Below are positions 35,297 through 44,774 of a DNA stretch of 64,000 bases, one piece after another. This DNA comes from Bremerella sp. TYQ1 (GTDB taxonomy: Bacteria; Planctomycetota; Planctomycetia; Pirellulales; Pirellulaceae), in NCBI RefSeq assembly GCF_020150455.1, contig NZ_CP083740.1:3720001-3784000 (forward strand), written 5' to 3'. Both the position numbers and the translations under genes were made by a program. The notes beneath the pieces were generated by a model that had not been told where the DNA came from, searched no databases, and worked only from the letters and a program-made list of their open reading frames with translations. Positions within the stretch are counted from its first letter, which is position 1. Each line of letters starts with the position of its first letter.

Positions 35297-36243
35297 CGAT
35301 ACATTTCCTGATCCAAGCCGACCGACAAATGTTGGTCCATCATCTTGACCGCTTCATTTAGCGAATATCGCTGGCGATACGGCCGATGACTGATGAGCGA
35401 TTCAAACACATTCACAACACTGCACAGACGCGCCCAAGGGTGAATCTCGTCCCCCATCGCGCCAACAGGGTACCCTTTGCCATTTACGCGTTCGTGATGT
35501 TGATAGACGACCATCAACTGGGCGAATGAAACATCGACGCGTTGTGCCAACCGGCGAAAGCCAAGGGCCGGATGCTTTTGGGCGATTCGTTGTTCGCGGC
35601 GCTGCAGACGATCGTTCTTGGAAAGGATCCGCTCGCTGACCGAGAGCTTTCCGACATCGTGCAGAATGCCAGAGGCCGCCACCGAAGGAAGTTCGTCGTC
35701 GCCCACAAGTCGCAGCTCGCGAGCGAGGGCAACCATCATGTATGAAACATTTAGCGAGTGCGTCACCGTTTGATAATCGTGATGCAGCAGCGAAACCAAG
35801 TCTCCCGCAGTCATGTCGTCGCGACACAACAGACGTACCGCGAGTGCCGAGATCGTTCCGGCCCCACGCATCACTTCTTCGGTATCGTCCGACTCGAACG
35901 CCGAAGCAAGAATGCCTTCGACGACGACGTTGAGTTTCTGGAAACGATCCTTAAGCGAAATCGTTTCATCCCGAATCAGAAGGTCAAGCTTCCTGCGGAT
36001 CAGACGCTGCATGTCGTCGTGATCAATATCGGAAGCGTACAGCCAGTTCGTTTTCGAGGCGACCAATCGCTGCAAGTCTTCCGGCAGCATTGGTAACGTG
36101 GCGGCCCGATAAAGTCGGAATCGCCCGCTTTCTTTATCCTTGCAATACAGATCTACGGCAGGCACCTCTTCCGCGGACAACAGTCCTACCGGAATGGGTG
36201 TATAGCCAAGGCATTGCGTCGCAATGGTCGAAGAAGATGCCAT
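35266..36243 (-). CDS. HD-GYP domain c-di-GMP phosphodiesterase
   Basis: A 325-residue protein. The first part (about 1-140) is an unassigned N-terminal domain of the kind seen in other HD-GYP proteins (VPAVDLYCKDKESGRFRLYRA). The HD-GYP domain follows (about 150-315): GILHDVGKL holds the HD pair, and the GYP signature is HHERVNGKGYPVG. All metal ligands seem present, so it should hydrolyse c-di-GMP. The start is uncertain: ATG 36243 is preferred, and the frame is open to 36300. It overlaps the PilZ gene by 31 bases. Confidence 0.88.
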   Translation of the reverse strand: MASSSTIATQCLGYTPIPVGLLSAEEVPAVDLYCKDKESGRFRLYRAATLPMLPEDLQRLVASKTNWLYASDIDHDDMQRLIRRKLDLLIRDETISLKDRFQKLNVVVEGILASAFESDDTEEVMRGAGTISALAVRLLCRDDMTAGDLVSLLHHDYQTVTHSLNVSYMMVALARELRLVGDDELPSVAASGILHDVGKLSVSERILSKNDRLQRREQRIAQKHPALGFRRLAQRVDVSFAQLMVVYQHHERVNGKGYPVGAMGDEIHPWARLCSVVNVFESLISHRPYRQRYSLNEAVKMMDQHLSVGLDQEMYRCWKQSILKK

Positions 36244-36515
36244 GTCACTTGTGAATGCAGTGCTGCCAGGTAAGCCGGTCTGGCCCATGCAGATCGGCAA
36301 TCATTACGCTGCTAAAGAGTAGGTCACAGCGCTGCCTGAGTACTGTTGAAGATAGTCATCTCCCCCACAGCTTGCGGGAAACCCACCTGCAGGATGGCGA
36401 AGGGGTCTGCCTGGCGCGATGATGACAGTTATGAGAGCAAGCAGTGATCGCCGGTGTGCGCGTTTCTAGTTCGCTTGGCAAAGACGCCGCTGCACATTTA
36501 ACGCAAAGAGGCCGT

Positions 36516-38240
36516 CTACTGCCCAAGCACCAACTGATTGCCCAGGACCAGCTCGATCGCCAAACGGCAAAGCATGAACAGGACGACAACAAAAATGCCC
36601 CACGTCAGGCATTGGTTCATCCGATCGATTCGCGTCATGCCGAGCATGTCGATCCAAGAAGGAGGTGGCAGGCTCTTCACAAAACTGGGCGTCACCTTCC
36701 ACAACGGCTTGATCGCCTGCATCCCAGCCAGCCACCAGCTCGGAAGCCGCAACCAACGAAAGGGACGAACGCTGGTTTCAGTTTGCCCGTGCCCGGCTTT
36801 GGTTTCGGTGAAATGCCCTTGAATCCATTTGCCCATCGCGAAGTACCAGCTATGTGGCTCTTCGCCAATGGGACTGTAGGGGCCCATGTATTCGTCCAAC
36901 TTGGGCGTGCGTCGAAACACCGTGTTGGCCGCTTCCAACTTATGAATGCTTCGCGTCAACGCGATTCGCTGCCAGACGCACAGGATCATCGCAAGAATTG
37001 TCGCGTAAAACAAAATGCCATCGACACCGCCGATGGCCAGGTACGCCCACGTGGCCGGTTTATCCAGACCGCTCACCAAAGGCCGATAGTATTCTTCGTA
37101 CCGGAATTCCAGGAACTCCTGCAGTTCGTACCCGGTATGTGGCACTTTAAAAAAGTTCGCCGAGATCTCTTCCAGCCGCGCAGGTACCGAAGGTTCGATC
37201 AGGTCTTTCGGCGACTTGAAATAGTTTCCAAAACCAAACGGGACTGCCCATAAGCAAAAGATCAGCGCGACGAGTCCCAACCGCTGCCAGGTATACGTCT
37301 GCAAAAGCCGCGTCCAGGGATCGTTCGCTTTGGCGTCGAACTCGCCCCCGGTCACGAATGTCTGATCGAGCAGCAGCCCGTGGGTTCCCTTGAGGTTGCA
37401 ATCGCCAAGGTTGGCCTGACGCAAAATGGCCGCGGTGAAGTCTGCCCCTTCGCAGTCCGCGCCATGGGCGGTCGCTCCGTGCAGATTGGCTCGCTGCAGC
37501 TCGGCATCTTTCAGGCTCGCGTTCTGCAGATTCGCATAGTTCAAATCTGCTTCGATCAAGTTCGCTTTGTCGAGGCACGTCGACTCGAAGATCGCGTCGG
37601 CCAGGTTCGCTCGAAAGAAACTCGCCCCAGCCATATCGGCTCGGCTGAAATCGGAACCGGCCAGCTTCGCCCGTTCAAACGAAGTTACGTGACAACGCGC
37701 TTCCTTCAGCTTGGCGGAAGTTAAAACGGCTTCGTCCAAGTTGGCTTGATCGAGCGTGGCTGAACGCAAATTGGCATGATCAAGATTGGCATCTTTCAGC
37801 AGCACCCCCGTCATGTCGGCATCGGCGAAGTCGCCAAAGGAAAGATTCGCCTCTTCCAGGATGGCCCCTGCCAGGCGTGCTCCACGAAAATCGCTGGCCG
37901 CAATGGTCGCGTCCCGCAGTACGGCCCCTTCCAAATGGATCCCTCGCAAGTCGACGCTTCGCAGCGAAACGCCCTCTAAGTGAACCACTTTGTCTTGCGG
38001 CTGGTCCCCTTCCAAGGCATCGTGACGCCACTGGTTCCAAGCCTGAAAACGCTCGGGATCGGTGTTCGGTTTGCGGAGGCCAGTTTCCAGATGAACGAGG
38101 TGAACCCAGTCGCCAGTGAAGTTAGGGTGCTTATTGCGCAAGTCGACCAACGTTTCAGGCGTCAATTTGCCCTCGTTGTAGGCCGTCTTGGACACGGAAG
38201 CGGATTCCGCAACAATTACCGGTGGCTGCGACTTATTCAT
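36516..38240 (-). CDS. pentapeptide-repeat membrane protein
   Basis: A protein of about 574 residues. After an N-terminal 80 residues there is a long run of A(D/N)LxX pentapeptide repeats (about 85-300, such as LDHANLRSATLDQANLDEAV), which form a right-handed beta-helix. Three membrane segments follow: LGLVALIFCLWAVPFGFG, AYLAIGGVDGILFYATILAMIL and IFVVVLFMLCRLAIELVLG. Such proteins are widespread and of unknown biochemical role. The C-terminal membrane part carries several Trp and His residues in loops. The start at ATG 38240 is preferred over GTG 38276 on weak grounds. Confidence 0.85.
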   Translation of the reverse strand: MNKSQPPVIVAESASVSKTAYNEGKLTPETLVDLRNKHPNFTGDWVHLVHLETGLRKPNTDPERFQAWNQWRHDALEGDQPQDKVVHLEGVSLRSVDLRGIHLEGAVLRDATIAASDFRGARLAGAILEEANLSFGDFADADMTGVLLKDANLDHANLRSATLDQANLDEAVLTSAKLKEARCHVTSFERAKLAGSDFSRADMAGASFFRANLADAIFESTCLDKANLIEADLNYANLQNASLKDAELQRANLHGATAHGADCEGADFTAAILRQANLGDCNLKGTHGLLLDQTFVTGGEFDAKANDPWTRLLQTYTWQRLGLVALIFCLWAVPFGFGNYFKSPKDLIEPSVPARLEEISANFFKVPHTGYELQEFLEFRYEEYYRPLVSGLDKPATWAYLAIGGVDGILFYATILAMILCVWQRIALTRSIHKLEAANTVFRRTPKLDEYMGPYSPIGEEPHSWYFAMGKWIQGHFTETKAGHGQTETSVRPFRWLRLPSWWLAGMQAIKPLWKVTPSFVKSLPPPSWIDMLGMTRIDRMNQCLTWGIFVVVLFMLCRLAIELVLGNQLVLGQ

Positions 38241-38399
38241 CAGAGCGATTGCGGTGAACGGGCTTTCAGACCCCACTATGGTGTCAATTCCTTAAAGAGC
38301 CACCAAGATACGGGCATCGCGCAAGGTTCGATAGTCGCACTGTGTGAAGATCGTGTTACGACTTATTTGAAACCCTTAACTGATCGATAAACTGCGACC

Positions 38400-40196
38400 G
38401 TGCCCCCCGTCATCAACATTCAAAACGCCACGAAGCGATTCGGTCATAAAGTACTCTTGGACAGCGCCACTGCGGCCATTACGGACGACCACAAAGTTGG
38501 CCTGGTCGGCCGCAACGGTGCCGGCAAGTCGACTTTATGCCGTGCCATTCTCGGAGACGAAGAACTCGAAAAGGGAGAAGTCGTCCTCCACCCTAAAACA
38601 CGGCTAGGCTATCTCCGCCAGCACGATCCCTTCCAGGAAGGCGAAACGGTAGTCGGCTTCCTGATGCGCGACAGTAACCAGCCTGACTGGAAGTGTGGCG
38701 AAGTCGCGGCTCGCTTTGAAATCAAAGGAGCCATGCTCGACGCCCCGGTTCATAATCTTTCCGGCGGGTGGCAAACGCGTGTGAAGCTGACAGCCTTGCT
38801 GCTGCACGACCCCACGTTTCTCATCCTGGACGAACCGACCAACTTCCTCGACATCCGAACGCAGATGCTCTTAGAGCGGTTCCTTAAAAGCTACAAAGGG
38901 GGCTACTTGATCGTGTCGCACGATCGTGGCTTCCTGAAGCAGACGTGTAACGAAACGCTCGAGCTCTCACGCGGCAAGCTAACGCTCTACCCCGGCAGCA
39001 TCGAAGACTACATCGAGTACCGCGAAGAACGAAAACAGCACGACGAACGGGTCAACGCTGCCACCAAAGCGAAAGCCAAACAGCTGCAGCGGTTCATCGA
39101 TAAGAACCGTGCAGGAGCCAACACGGCCGCCCAGGCCAAGAATAAACAGAAGCAGCTCGACCGGCTTGAAATGATCGAGATCGAAGAAGAGGAAGCGAGT
39201 GCCTACATCCGCGTTCCTCAGGTCGATCGCAAAAAGGGAACGGCCGTTCGCTGCGAAGAGCTCGCCATCGGTTATCCTGACCGCACCATTGCCGACGGCA
39301 TTACGCTCGATATCGAACATGGTGCCAGAGCCGCGGTCGTTGGTGACAACGGCCAAGGAAAAACGACTTTCCTCCGGACGCTCGTCGGTTCGCTGCAGCC
39401 GAAAGAAGGGGAAGTCCGCTGGGGGCACAACACCGACATCGGTATTTACGCCCAGCATGTGTATGGCTCGCTGCCTCCTAATGATACCGTCGAAGATTAC
39501 CTGGTCAGCGTCCGCGATCCTTCGATCAATCATCAGCAAGTGCTTAGCGTCGCCGGTAGTTTTCTGTTCCGTGGCGACGACGTGCAAAAGAAAGTGAAAG
39601 TGCTCAGCGGGGGCGAGCGTGCCCGACTTTGCCTCGCTGGACTTTTGTTGGGCAAGTACAACATTTTGATCCTCGACGAACCAGGCAACCACTTGGATGT
39701 CGAAACGGTCGACTCGTTGTGCGAAGCGCTCGACGACTACAACGGAACGGTCATCTTCACCAGCCACGATCGTTACTTCGTCCGACGCATCGCGACGCAG
39801 ATTATCGAAGTCAGCAGCGGCAAAGTGACCCACATCCCCAGCGACTACGAGCATTATCTCTATCGCTTAAGCCAGGAAATCGAACAGGAAGATGGCAACC
39901 AGGTCGCCGCTCAAGTTGCCGGCGACGGCCGCGATTCCGACTTGGCCAAAGAAGAACGCAAGCGACGCAACCAAGAGGCCCGCGCCGCACGGAAGGAAGT
40001 CAACAAGCTGGAAAGCAAAATCGCCAAGCTCGACGACGAACGCAAGTCGCTCAACGAACAGCTGATGAAAATCACCGACCCCGCCGAAGCCCAAAAAGTG
40101 CACGCCAAGTTCACGGAAGTCGCCGACGAGATCTCGGAACTAGAAGCCAAGTGGCTGGAATACCAGGAACAACTGGAAGACTTCGAGGAAGGCTAA
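38400..40196 (+). CDS. ABC-F family ATPase
   Basis: A 598-residue soluble protein with two ABC ATPase domains in one chain and no membrane helices. It starts at GTG 38400. The first domain has Walker A GRNGAGKS (37-44) and signature LSGGW; the second has GDNGQGKT and LSGGE. Both Walker B regions (LILDEPTNFLD, LILDEPGNHLD) are intact. An inter-domain linker and a C-terminal coiled coil of about 85 residues (EERKRRNQEARAARKEVNK) are of the Uup type. ABC-F proteins act on the ribosome. The gene at 40201 begins 4 bases after its stop. Confidence 0.93.
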   Translation: MPPVINIQNATKRFGHKVLLDSATAAITDDHKVGLVGRNGAGKSTLCRAILGDEELEKGEVVLHPKTRLGYLRQHDPFQEGETVVGFLMRDSNQPDWKCGEVAARFEIKGAMLDAPVHNLSGGWQTRVKLTALLLHDPTFLILDEPTNFLDIRTQMLLERFLKSYKGGYLIVSHDRGFLKQTCNETLELSRGKLTLYPGSIEDYIEYREERKQHDERVNAATKAKAKQLQRFIDKNRAGANTAAQAKNKQKQLDRLEMIEIEEEEASAYIRVPQVDRKKGTAVRCEELAIGYPDRTIADGITLDIEHGARAAVVGDNGQGKTTFLRTLVGSLQPKEGEVRWGHNTDIGIYAQHVYGSLPPNDTVEDYLVSVRDPSINHQQVLSVAGSFLFRGDDVQKKVKVLSGGERARLCLAGLLLGKYNILILDEPGNHLDVETVDSLCEALDDYNGTVIFTSHDRYFVRRIATQIIEVSSGKVTHIPSDYEHYLYRLSQEIEQEDGNQVAAQVAGDGRDSDLAKEERKRRNQEARAARKEVNKLESKIAKLDDERKSLNEQLMKITDPAEAQKVHAKFTEVADEISELEAKWLEYQEQLEDFEEG

Positions 40197-40200
40197 TTCC

Positions 40201-41058
40201 ATGGGAACTTGGGGAGCGGGGCTGTACGCGAACGACTTTGCCCGTGATTTCAAACCGGCGATCAGCGCAGTAGCCAGATTGCCGGTTGAAGTGGAAGAGC
40301 TTGTCGAGATCCTGCAAGAGCATTACCCCGAGGCCAGCCAAACCGAAGGGCACGAAGAGTACACAACATTCTGGTTGGTCCTCGCCGACCAGTTTCACAA
40401 ACGCGGCATCACCTCCCAGGATGTCGTTAAAAAGGCGATGCACATCATCGACTCCGGCATGGACTTAGAACATCCTTGCCATCAAGAGTTCAGTAAGTCG
40501 GACTTAAAGCAACGGGAAAAGAAGCTGGCCGAACTTCGCACGCGGCTTGCCCAACCTTTGGAAACGAAGGCCCGCAAAACGCTTGCGAAACCCCAGCCAT
40601 TGCTGATGCAGCCAGGCGAAGTGTTGATCTTTCCTCGCAACCCACAGAAGGGCTGCTTTAATCCTTATTTCAATAAGCCCGAGAGGGAACAAGTGGGCTG
40701 GGGTGCCTGCTGCATTCTCAAAAGCCATCATGTCTTTGGCTACCTGGCCTGCTATCATCCACTGGTTCTCGCTGCCGATTGGGATGCGGACGAAGCACCT
40801 TCGTTCGATCATTTGCAGACGGAATCTCCCTGGGAACTCCGCCGCCCTGGCACTTGCTCTAAGACGCATTACAAACGCATGCAACTGCAGTCGGTCGGCA
40901 TCATCGACATCTCCCCCAAGCAGCTTAAAGCGATGGAAAAGAGCATGCGTGACGGCCGCTATCAAGCCGTTAACAATATCTCGATCAGCAACTCGCTAAG
41001 CCGCCACATGGGCAAACCCGACGCGATACTCTCTTCGCTAAAGGAATTGATGGCTTGA
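40201..41058 (+). CDS. DUF4259-like protein
   Basis: A 285-residue soluble protein beginning MGTWGAGLYANDFARDF, the characteristic opening of DUF4259 and related bacterial proteins of unknown function. Residues 25-130 are helical (VEELVEILQEHYPEA, then WLVLADQFHKRGI), and the rest is a mixed domain with VLIFPRNPQKGCFNPY and WGACCILKSHHVFGYLACYHP. It starts 4 bases after the ABC-F stop, so the two are probably cotranscribed. The function is unknown. Confidence 0.75.
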   Translation: MGTWGAGLYANDFARDFKPAISAVARLPVEVEELVEILQEHYPEASQTEGHEEYTTFWLVLADQFHKRGITSQDVVKKAMHIIDSGMDLEHPCHQEFSKSDLKQREKKLAELRTRLAQPLETKARKTLAKPQPLLMQPGEVLIFPRNPQKGCFNPYFNKPEREQVGWGACCILKSHHVFGYLACYHPLVLAADWDADEAPSFDHLQTESPWELRRPGTCSKTHYKRMQLQSVGIIDISPKQLKAMEKSMRDGRYQAVNNISISNSLSRHMGKPDAILSSLKELMA

Positions 41059-41233
41059 TGCCCGGAAACTGCGTTGAACGCTATCGATGCGAGCCTCCAA
41101 TTCAAGTAGCTGTCGTTAAATGGCGTTGCCCAGGAAGCAAACAAGAGGCAGATCGCTTAAGCCGAAAGCCACACGACGCAGCCATCTGACTCAGACAGAA
41201 AGCTATCTGCCTCCCTACTCAAAGCGGCCACGG

Positions 41234-41692
41234 CTATTCCCCTGCTGGAATTTCAGGCTCGACCAAATGGGCCAGCTGCACGAGCGATTCCTGCCAGCCG
41301 AGGTAGCACATTTCCGCGGGGATCGCCGCAGGCAGGCCTTCGTGGAGGATCTCGATTTCGGTGCCGCAGCTGACTTTGTTGAGTGTGATCGTCTTCGTCA
41401 TATCAGCTGCCAATGCGGCATCGTCGAATTGATCGGCCAGGCGAATCAATTTCCCCGGTACCAATTCCACAAAGCGGCTTTCAAACGAGTGGCTCTGCCC
41501 TGCTCCAAAATTGGTGAACGACATATGATAGCCGCCGCCGACGCTCGGATCGAAGCGGTCGATCTTCCCCAAAAAACCATACGGCGGCAGCCAACGACAT
41601 AACGCATCGGGATCGATGAATGCCTTGTAAACGCGATCGGCCGGGGCACGCAAAACGCGATGAAGTCGGACGGTATTCGATGCTTGAGACAT
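41234..41692 (-). CDS. SRPBCC (AHSA1-like) domain protein
   Basis: A 152-residue protein that is one SRPBCC/START-like domain: VRLHRVLRAPADRVYKAFIDP, then WLPPYGFLGKIDRFDPSVGGGYHMSF, then a C-terminal helix ending in GWQESLVQLAHLVE. This is the AHSA1 subgroup, whose members often bind hydrophobic ligands or act on chaperones. No catalytic residue is obvious. It stands alone. The 18-residue membrane gene downstream reads the other way. Confidence 0.85.
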   Translation of the reverse strand: MSQASNTVRLHRVLRAPADRVYKAFIDPDALCRWLPPYGFLGKIDRFDPSVGGGYHMSFTNFGAGQSHSFESRFVELVPGKLIRLADQFDDAALAADMTKTITLNKVSCGTEIEILHEGLPAAIPAEMCYLGWQESLVQLAHLVEPEIPAGE

Positions 41693-41916
41693 ACGACGTT
41701 TCTCCTGCGAGGTAGATAGTTAAGAGCTTTCACGAAGTAGTCGCCCCAGCTCAGTCCGATTCGACATCCCCATCCAAAATTTTCCGCCTCGCGATTACTT
41801 CGCTTCATTCCTCGAGATTCTTTCCCACGATTTTCTGGCTTCGGCACCGGCAGACTGATATGCTCAGCGAAAGCGTTTGATTAGCTGCCTAATGTCTTCC
41901 GCCGGAGCCGCTTCGC

Positions 41917-42297
41917 ATGAATCGTTTTGTAAGTATCACCCTGGGTGTCGTCATTGTGATCGGAGTGCTTGGTTCGTTGGCCGCGATGCAACCCGAGGCC
42001 CCCAGCAAAACTGATTTCCCTCAGCTCGAAGGCAAAGGGGTTTGGCTCGAGCGCAAAGGGTATAAAGAAATCGTCCGCGGCGACCTTCGCGTGGAAACCG
42101 TCGGCTCGCATAGCTTTATTATCGTGTCGAACGAATGGGACGAATTGAAATGGGAAGAGTGGTGGCGGCTGGAAGATATCCAAAGCATCAAAGTCTTCCC
42201 CACGCTGAAAGAGGCCCAGACGTATCAAACGCGTCTCGAAGAGCACCGCCGCAAGCAAGCCGAAGCACGCGAGCTTGGACGCTTGCTTTCGGAGTAG
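41917..42297 (+). CDS. small exported or membrane-anchored protein
   Basis: A 126-residue protein. The N-terminal hydrophobic segment (MNRFVSITLGVVIVIGVLGSLAA) is a signal peptide or anchor. A compact domain with many Trp residues follows (GKGVWLERKGYKEI, NEWDELKWEEWWRLEDI). A C-terminal charged helix (TYQTRLEEHRRKQAEARELGRLL) is a probable coiled coil. I do not recognise the family. It is monocistronic and followed by a hairpin at 42331. Confidence 0.65.
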   Translation: MNRFVSITLGVVIVIGVLGSLAAMQPEAPSKTDFPQLEGKGVWLERKGYKEIVRGDLRVETVGSHSFIIVSNEWDELKWEEWWRLEDIQSIKVFPTLKEAQTYQTRLEEHRRKQAEARELGRLLSE

Positions 42298-42330
42298 ACA
42301 TCGTACTGGCTCGGTACTTCGCACGCTAAG

Positions 42331-42352
42331 CGAATAGAGCAATCTCTATTCG
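42331..42352 (+). other. short perfect hairpin
   Basis: CGAATAGAG (42331-42339) and CTCTATTCG (42344-42352) form a 9-bp stem with a 4-base loop. No T run follows, so it is not a standard terminator. It could protect the 3' end of the upstream transcript or lie in the leader of the DUF1559 gene. Confidence 0.4.
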
Positions 42353-42542
42353 GGGCACTGCTATGCCCCGACGAATATCTCGCGACCATTTCGCCCTCGG
42401 ACTCCTCATTTCGCAATTCAGGCGAAAAATTCCATTTTCTCTGGGGAATTCCCTTCCGCCTGGGAGAAATCCATCAGACGGACAAAAAACCGTCTCTTTT
42501 CATGCTCTATCTATTCTCTTCAATTTGCTGCGAGGTGCTTCA

Positions 42543-43577
42543 GTGAAACGCCCTATCTCTTTTCGTGGTTTCACGTTAGTGGAATTATTGGTCGTCATTG
42601 CGATTATCGGGGTGCTGATCGCCCTGCTTCTTCCTGCGGTGCAACAAGCTCGTGAAGCGGCCCGGCGGATGCAGTGCACCAACAACTTAAAGCAACTGCT
42701 GATTGGGCTACACAATTACCACGATCAATTTCTCGCGTTTCCCCCAGGCAGCGTTAATTCGACGGTTCCTCGAAACGGCGGCGGCAGCGGGAACAGCTTC
42801 GGGCCGAGCTTCTACGGCATGATGCTTCCCTTCTTCGAGCAAGCCGCGCTGTACGACAGCATGACTTGGGTCGGCGAATCGCCTGGCTATATCGCCGAAG
42901 GTTCCGGCAGTGCAGGCGATGCGAACCGTCCTTTCGTGCAGCAAGCCGGTGCAATCACCGTCATGCGTTGCCCTTCCTCGAGTGGTCCCCTAAGGGGCGG
43001 CGATAACTTCTGCCCTCAAGCCCACTACGCCGGCGTTTCTGGGTGTGCGGAACCAACTTCGTTCACTGAAAACCGTATCTCAACGGTCACCGTTGCCGGG
43101 CAACCGACACTCGTTTCCGGAGGTGGCATGATGTTGCCGAACTATTCGACTGGCTTCCAGTCGTGCACCGATGGTTCCTCCAACACGATCATCCTGGGTG
43201 AGATCTCCGGTCGCCTGAAGCGGCTTGATGGTGCGTACTCGGAGCTTGCAGCAGCAGGTACCACGCATGGCTGGCTGATGGGCAACCGCGTCACCGGTTA
43301 CCCGCCGAATCTCGACAATGGCTCCAACAGCGACCAGCGCTGCTTCAACTTGACCACGGTGCGTTATTCGCCCAATGCCGATCCGTTCGCCTATCAGTTG
43401 TTCCCCGGCATGGCCAGCAACGTCGGTGCGAACAATCCTCTTTCGTCCAACCATCCTGGCGGCGTGAATGTCGGCCTGGCCGATGGTTCGATTCACTTCT
43501 TCACCGACACGATGGCCTTGGAAGCGCTGAAGAAGATGGCCACGCGTGACGACGGCCAGGTCTTCGATCGTGGCTAA
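42543..43577 (+). CDS. DUF1559 pseudopilin-like protein (H-X9-DG)
   Basis: A 344-residue protein. The start is GTG 42543, with GAGG about 10 bases upstream, giving a type II secretion/pilin methylation signal (RGFTLVELLVVIAIIGVLIALLLP). This is cleaved after Gly and anchors the protein as a pseudopilin. DUF1559 follows (QAREAARRMQCTNNLKQLLIGLHNYHD) and it ends with the H-X9-DG motif (NHPGGVNVGLADGSIHFF). Such proteins exist in many copies in planctomycetes and are thought to form surface structures. The next gene, a small lipoprotein, is the usual partner. Confidence 0.92.
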   Translation: MKRPISFRGFTLVELLVVIAIIGVLIALLLPAVQQAREAARRMQCTNNLKQLLIGLHNYHDQFLAFPPGSVNSTVPRNGGGSGNSFGPSFYGMMLPFFEQAALYDSMTWVGESPGYIAEGSGSAGDANRPFVQQAGAITVMRCPSSSGPLRGGDNFCPQAHYAGVSGCAEPTSFTENRISTVTVAGQPTLVSGGGMMLPNYSTGFQSCTDGSSNTIILGEISGRLKRLDGAYSELAAAGTTHGWLMGNRVTGYPPNLDNGSNSDQRCFNLTTVRYSPNADPFAYQLFPGMASNVGANNPLSSNHPGGVNVGLADGSIHFFTDTMALEALKKMATRDDGQVFDRG

Positions 43578-43637
43578 ACCTCGGCGAACGTTTCAGCACA
43601 CCACCACTTTGAACTGATGAACTTGGATTTGCGAATC

Positions 43638-44087
43638 ATGCGCGGTAGTAAGATATGGGGCGTCCTGCTGGGCGCCATGCTTCTAGGCTGCTCCGGCGGT
43701 GGGCCCACTGGGCCGACAGGCACCGTCGAAGGCACATTGACCAACAAGGGCAAAAACCTTTCGCCGGAAACGAGTATCGTTTTCATTCACAACGAGAAAG
43801 GCACCGCCGCCTATGGCATGTTGGCCGATGATGGTTCGTACAAGCTCTCTTCGTCCGAAGGAGATGCAATTCCGGTCGGCATGTACCGCGTAATGGTACA
43901 GCCGCCGGCGAGCACGCTAACCGCCGAAGACGAACCTTCCGCGGAAGAACTGCTCGACAATCCGCAGCTCAGCAAACCGGCGAAGAACCAAAACGAGTTC
44001 GCCTTCAAGTATCGCCAACTTTCAACAAGCGGCCTTCAGTTCGAGGTGACCGAAGGCGCCAATCAGATCGATATCGACTTGAAGTAA
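43638..44087 (+). CDS. small lipoprotein next to the DUF1559 gene
   Basis: A 149-residue lipoprotein. Start 43638 gives MRGSKIWGVLLGAMLLGCSGGG with the lipidated Cys at about residue 18; ATG 43617 is possible. The mature part resembles the transthyretin-like/carboxypeptidase regulatory fold of many planctomycete lipoproteins (GTVEGTLTNKGKNLSPETSIVF, GSYKLSS, GMYRVMV). Residues between about 95 and 120 are Glu-rich and disordered. It commonly follows DUF1559 genes and probably serves the same surface structure. The spacing is 60 bases. Confidence 0.8.
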   Translation: MRGSKIWGVLLGAMLLGCSGGGPTGPTGTVEGTLTNKGKNLSPETSIVFIHNEKGTAAYGMLADDGSYKLSSSEGDAIPVGMYRVMVQPPASTLTAEDEPSAEELLDNPQLSKPAKNQNEFAFKYRQLSTSGLQFEVTEGANQIDIDLK

Positions 44088-44146
44088 CGCGTCTCACCAG
44101 ATCGATCTCAACAACCGCCGGGCAAGCCTCAGTTGTACCACACAGC

Positions 44147-44168
44147 AAAAAGGCCCCGTCCTCTTTTA
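44147..44168. repeat. single end of the GGGGACGGGG-type element
   Basis: AAAAAGGCCCCGTCCTCTTTTAT resembles the right end of the elements at 46631, 47776 and 48976 (AAGACCCCGTCCCCTTTTA). No matching left end was found close by. It is probably a decayed copy, in the gap between the lipoprotein gene and the leftward membrane gene. Confidence 0.45.
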
Positions 44169-44227
44169 TCTCGGATAGGATTTATGGCGCAGGGCGCAAT
44201 AAGCAACTAACCTGTTTTATCCAGAGG

Positions 44228-44602
44228 CTACAACCAAACGCGGAATCCATAGCTGAGCATGATTCTATCGAAGACCAATTCACCTATGATGCCTACGAGC
44301 AAGACTGAAACGAAACCAATCTTGGCGGTCAGCGTATGCTTCTCACCATAGTCGTAGAATTTTTCGTTCAAAACGACGTAATGCCGTAATGATCTACCCA
44401 TTAGTAACATGGCGAGTCCCATTACTAGGCACCCGCTAAGCATTCCGGTTAAACCAGGGTAAACGCCAACCCGCTCCGCTCCTTTTTGAGCCTCGAAAAT
44501 TGGCCTGAGAGTTACAAGATACAATCCCACGGGGGCAATTACGGCAATCAATACCCCTAAACATCGAGCTTCCCAACCGTGCCAGCGATTATTGTTGAAC
44601 AT
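44228..44602 (-). CDS. small membrane protein, unknown
   Basis: A 124-residue protein with three membrane helices: CLGVLIAVIAPVGLYLVTL, GMLSGCLVMGLAMLLMGRSL and IGFVSVLLVGIIGELVFDRI. Loops are short. There is no family I recognise. Its AT-rich, less biased codon use differs from the core genes and resembles that of the other small genes between 44 and 49 kb. Confidence 0.6.
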   Translation of the reverse strand: MFNNNRWHGWEARCLGVLIAVIAPVGLYLVTLRPIFEAQKGAERVGVYPGLTGMLSGCLVMGLAMLLMGRSLRHYVVLNEKFYDYGEKHTLTAKIGFVSVLLVGIIGELVFDRIMLSYGFRVWL

Positions 44603-44774
44603 GGAGTTATCCCACTAATTTATTCCTGCGTCAGTAACCTAACGTGTGCGAAATCGCTTGACTCTCTTTAACATACACTTTCGGCAGGGCGTATCCTAAA
44701 GGAGATTTGCGATGCGACATCATGGATCGGCGGTTGAGTTGGAAGCCAGGGTGCCATCCACTTCTCTTTCTGTG

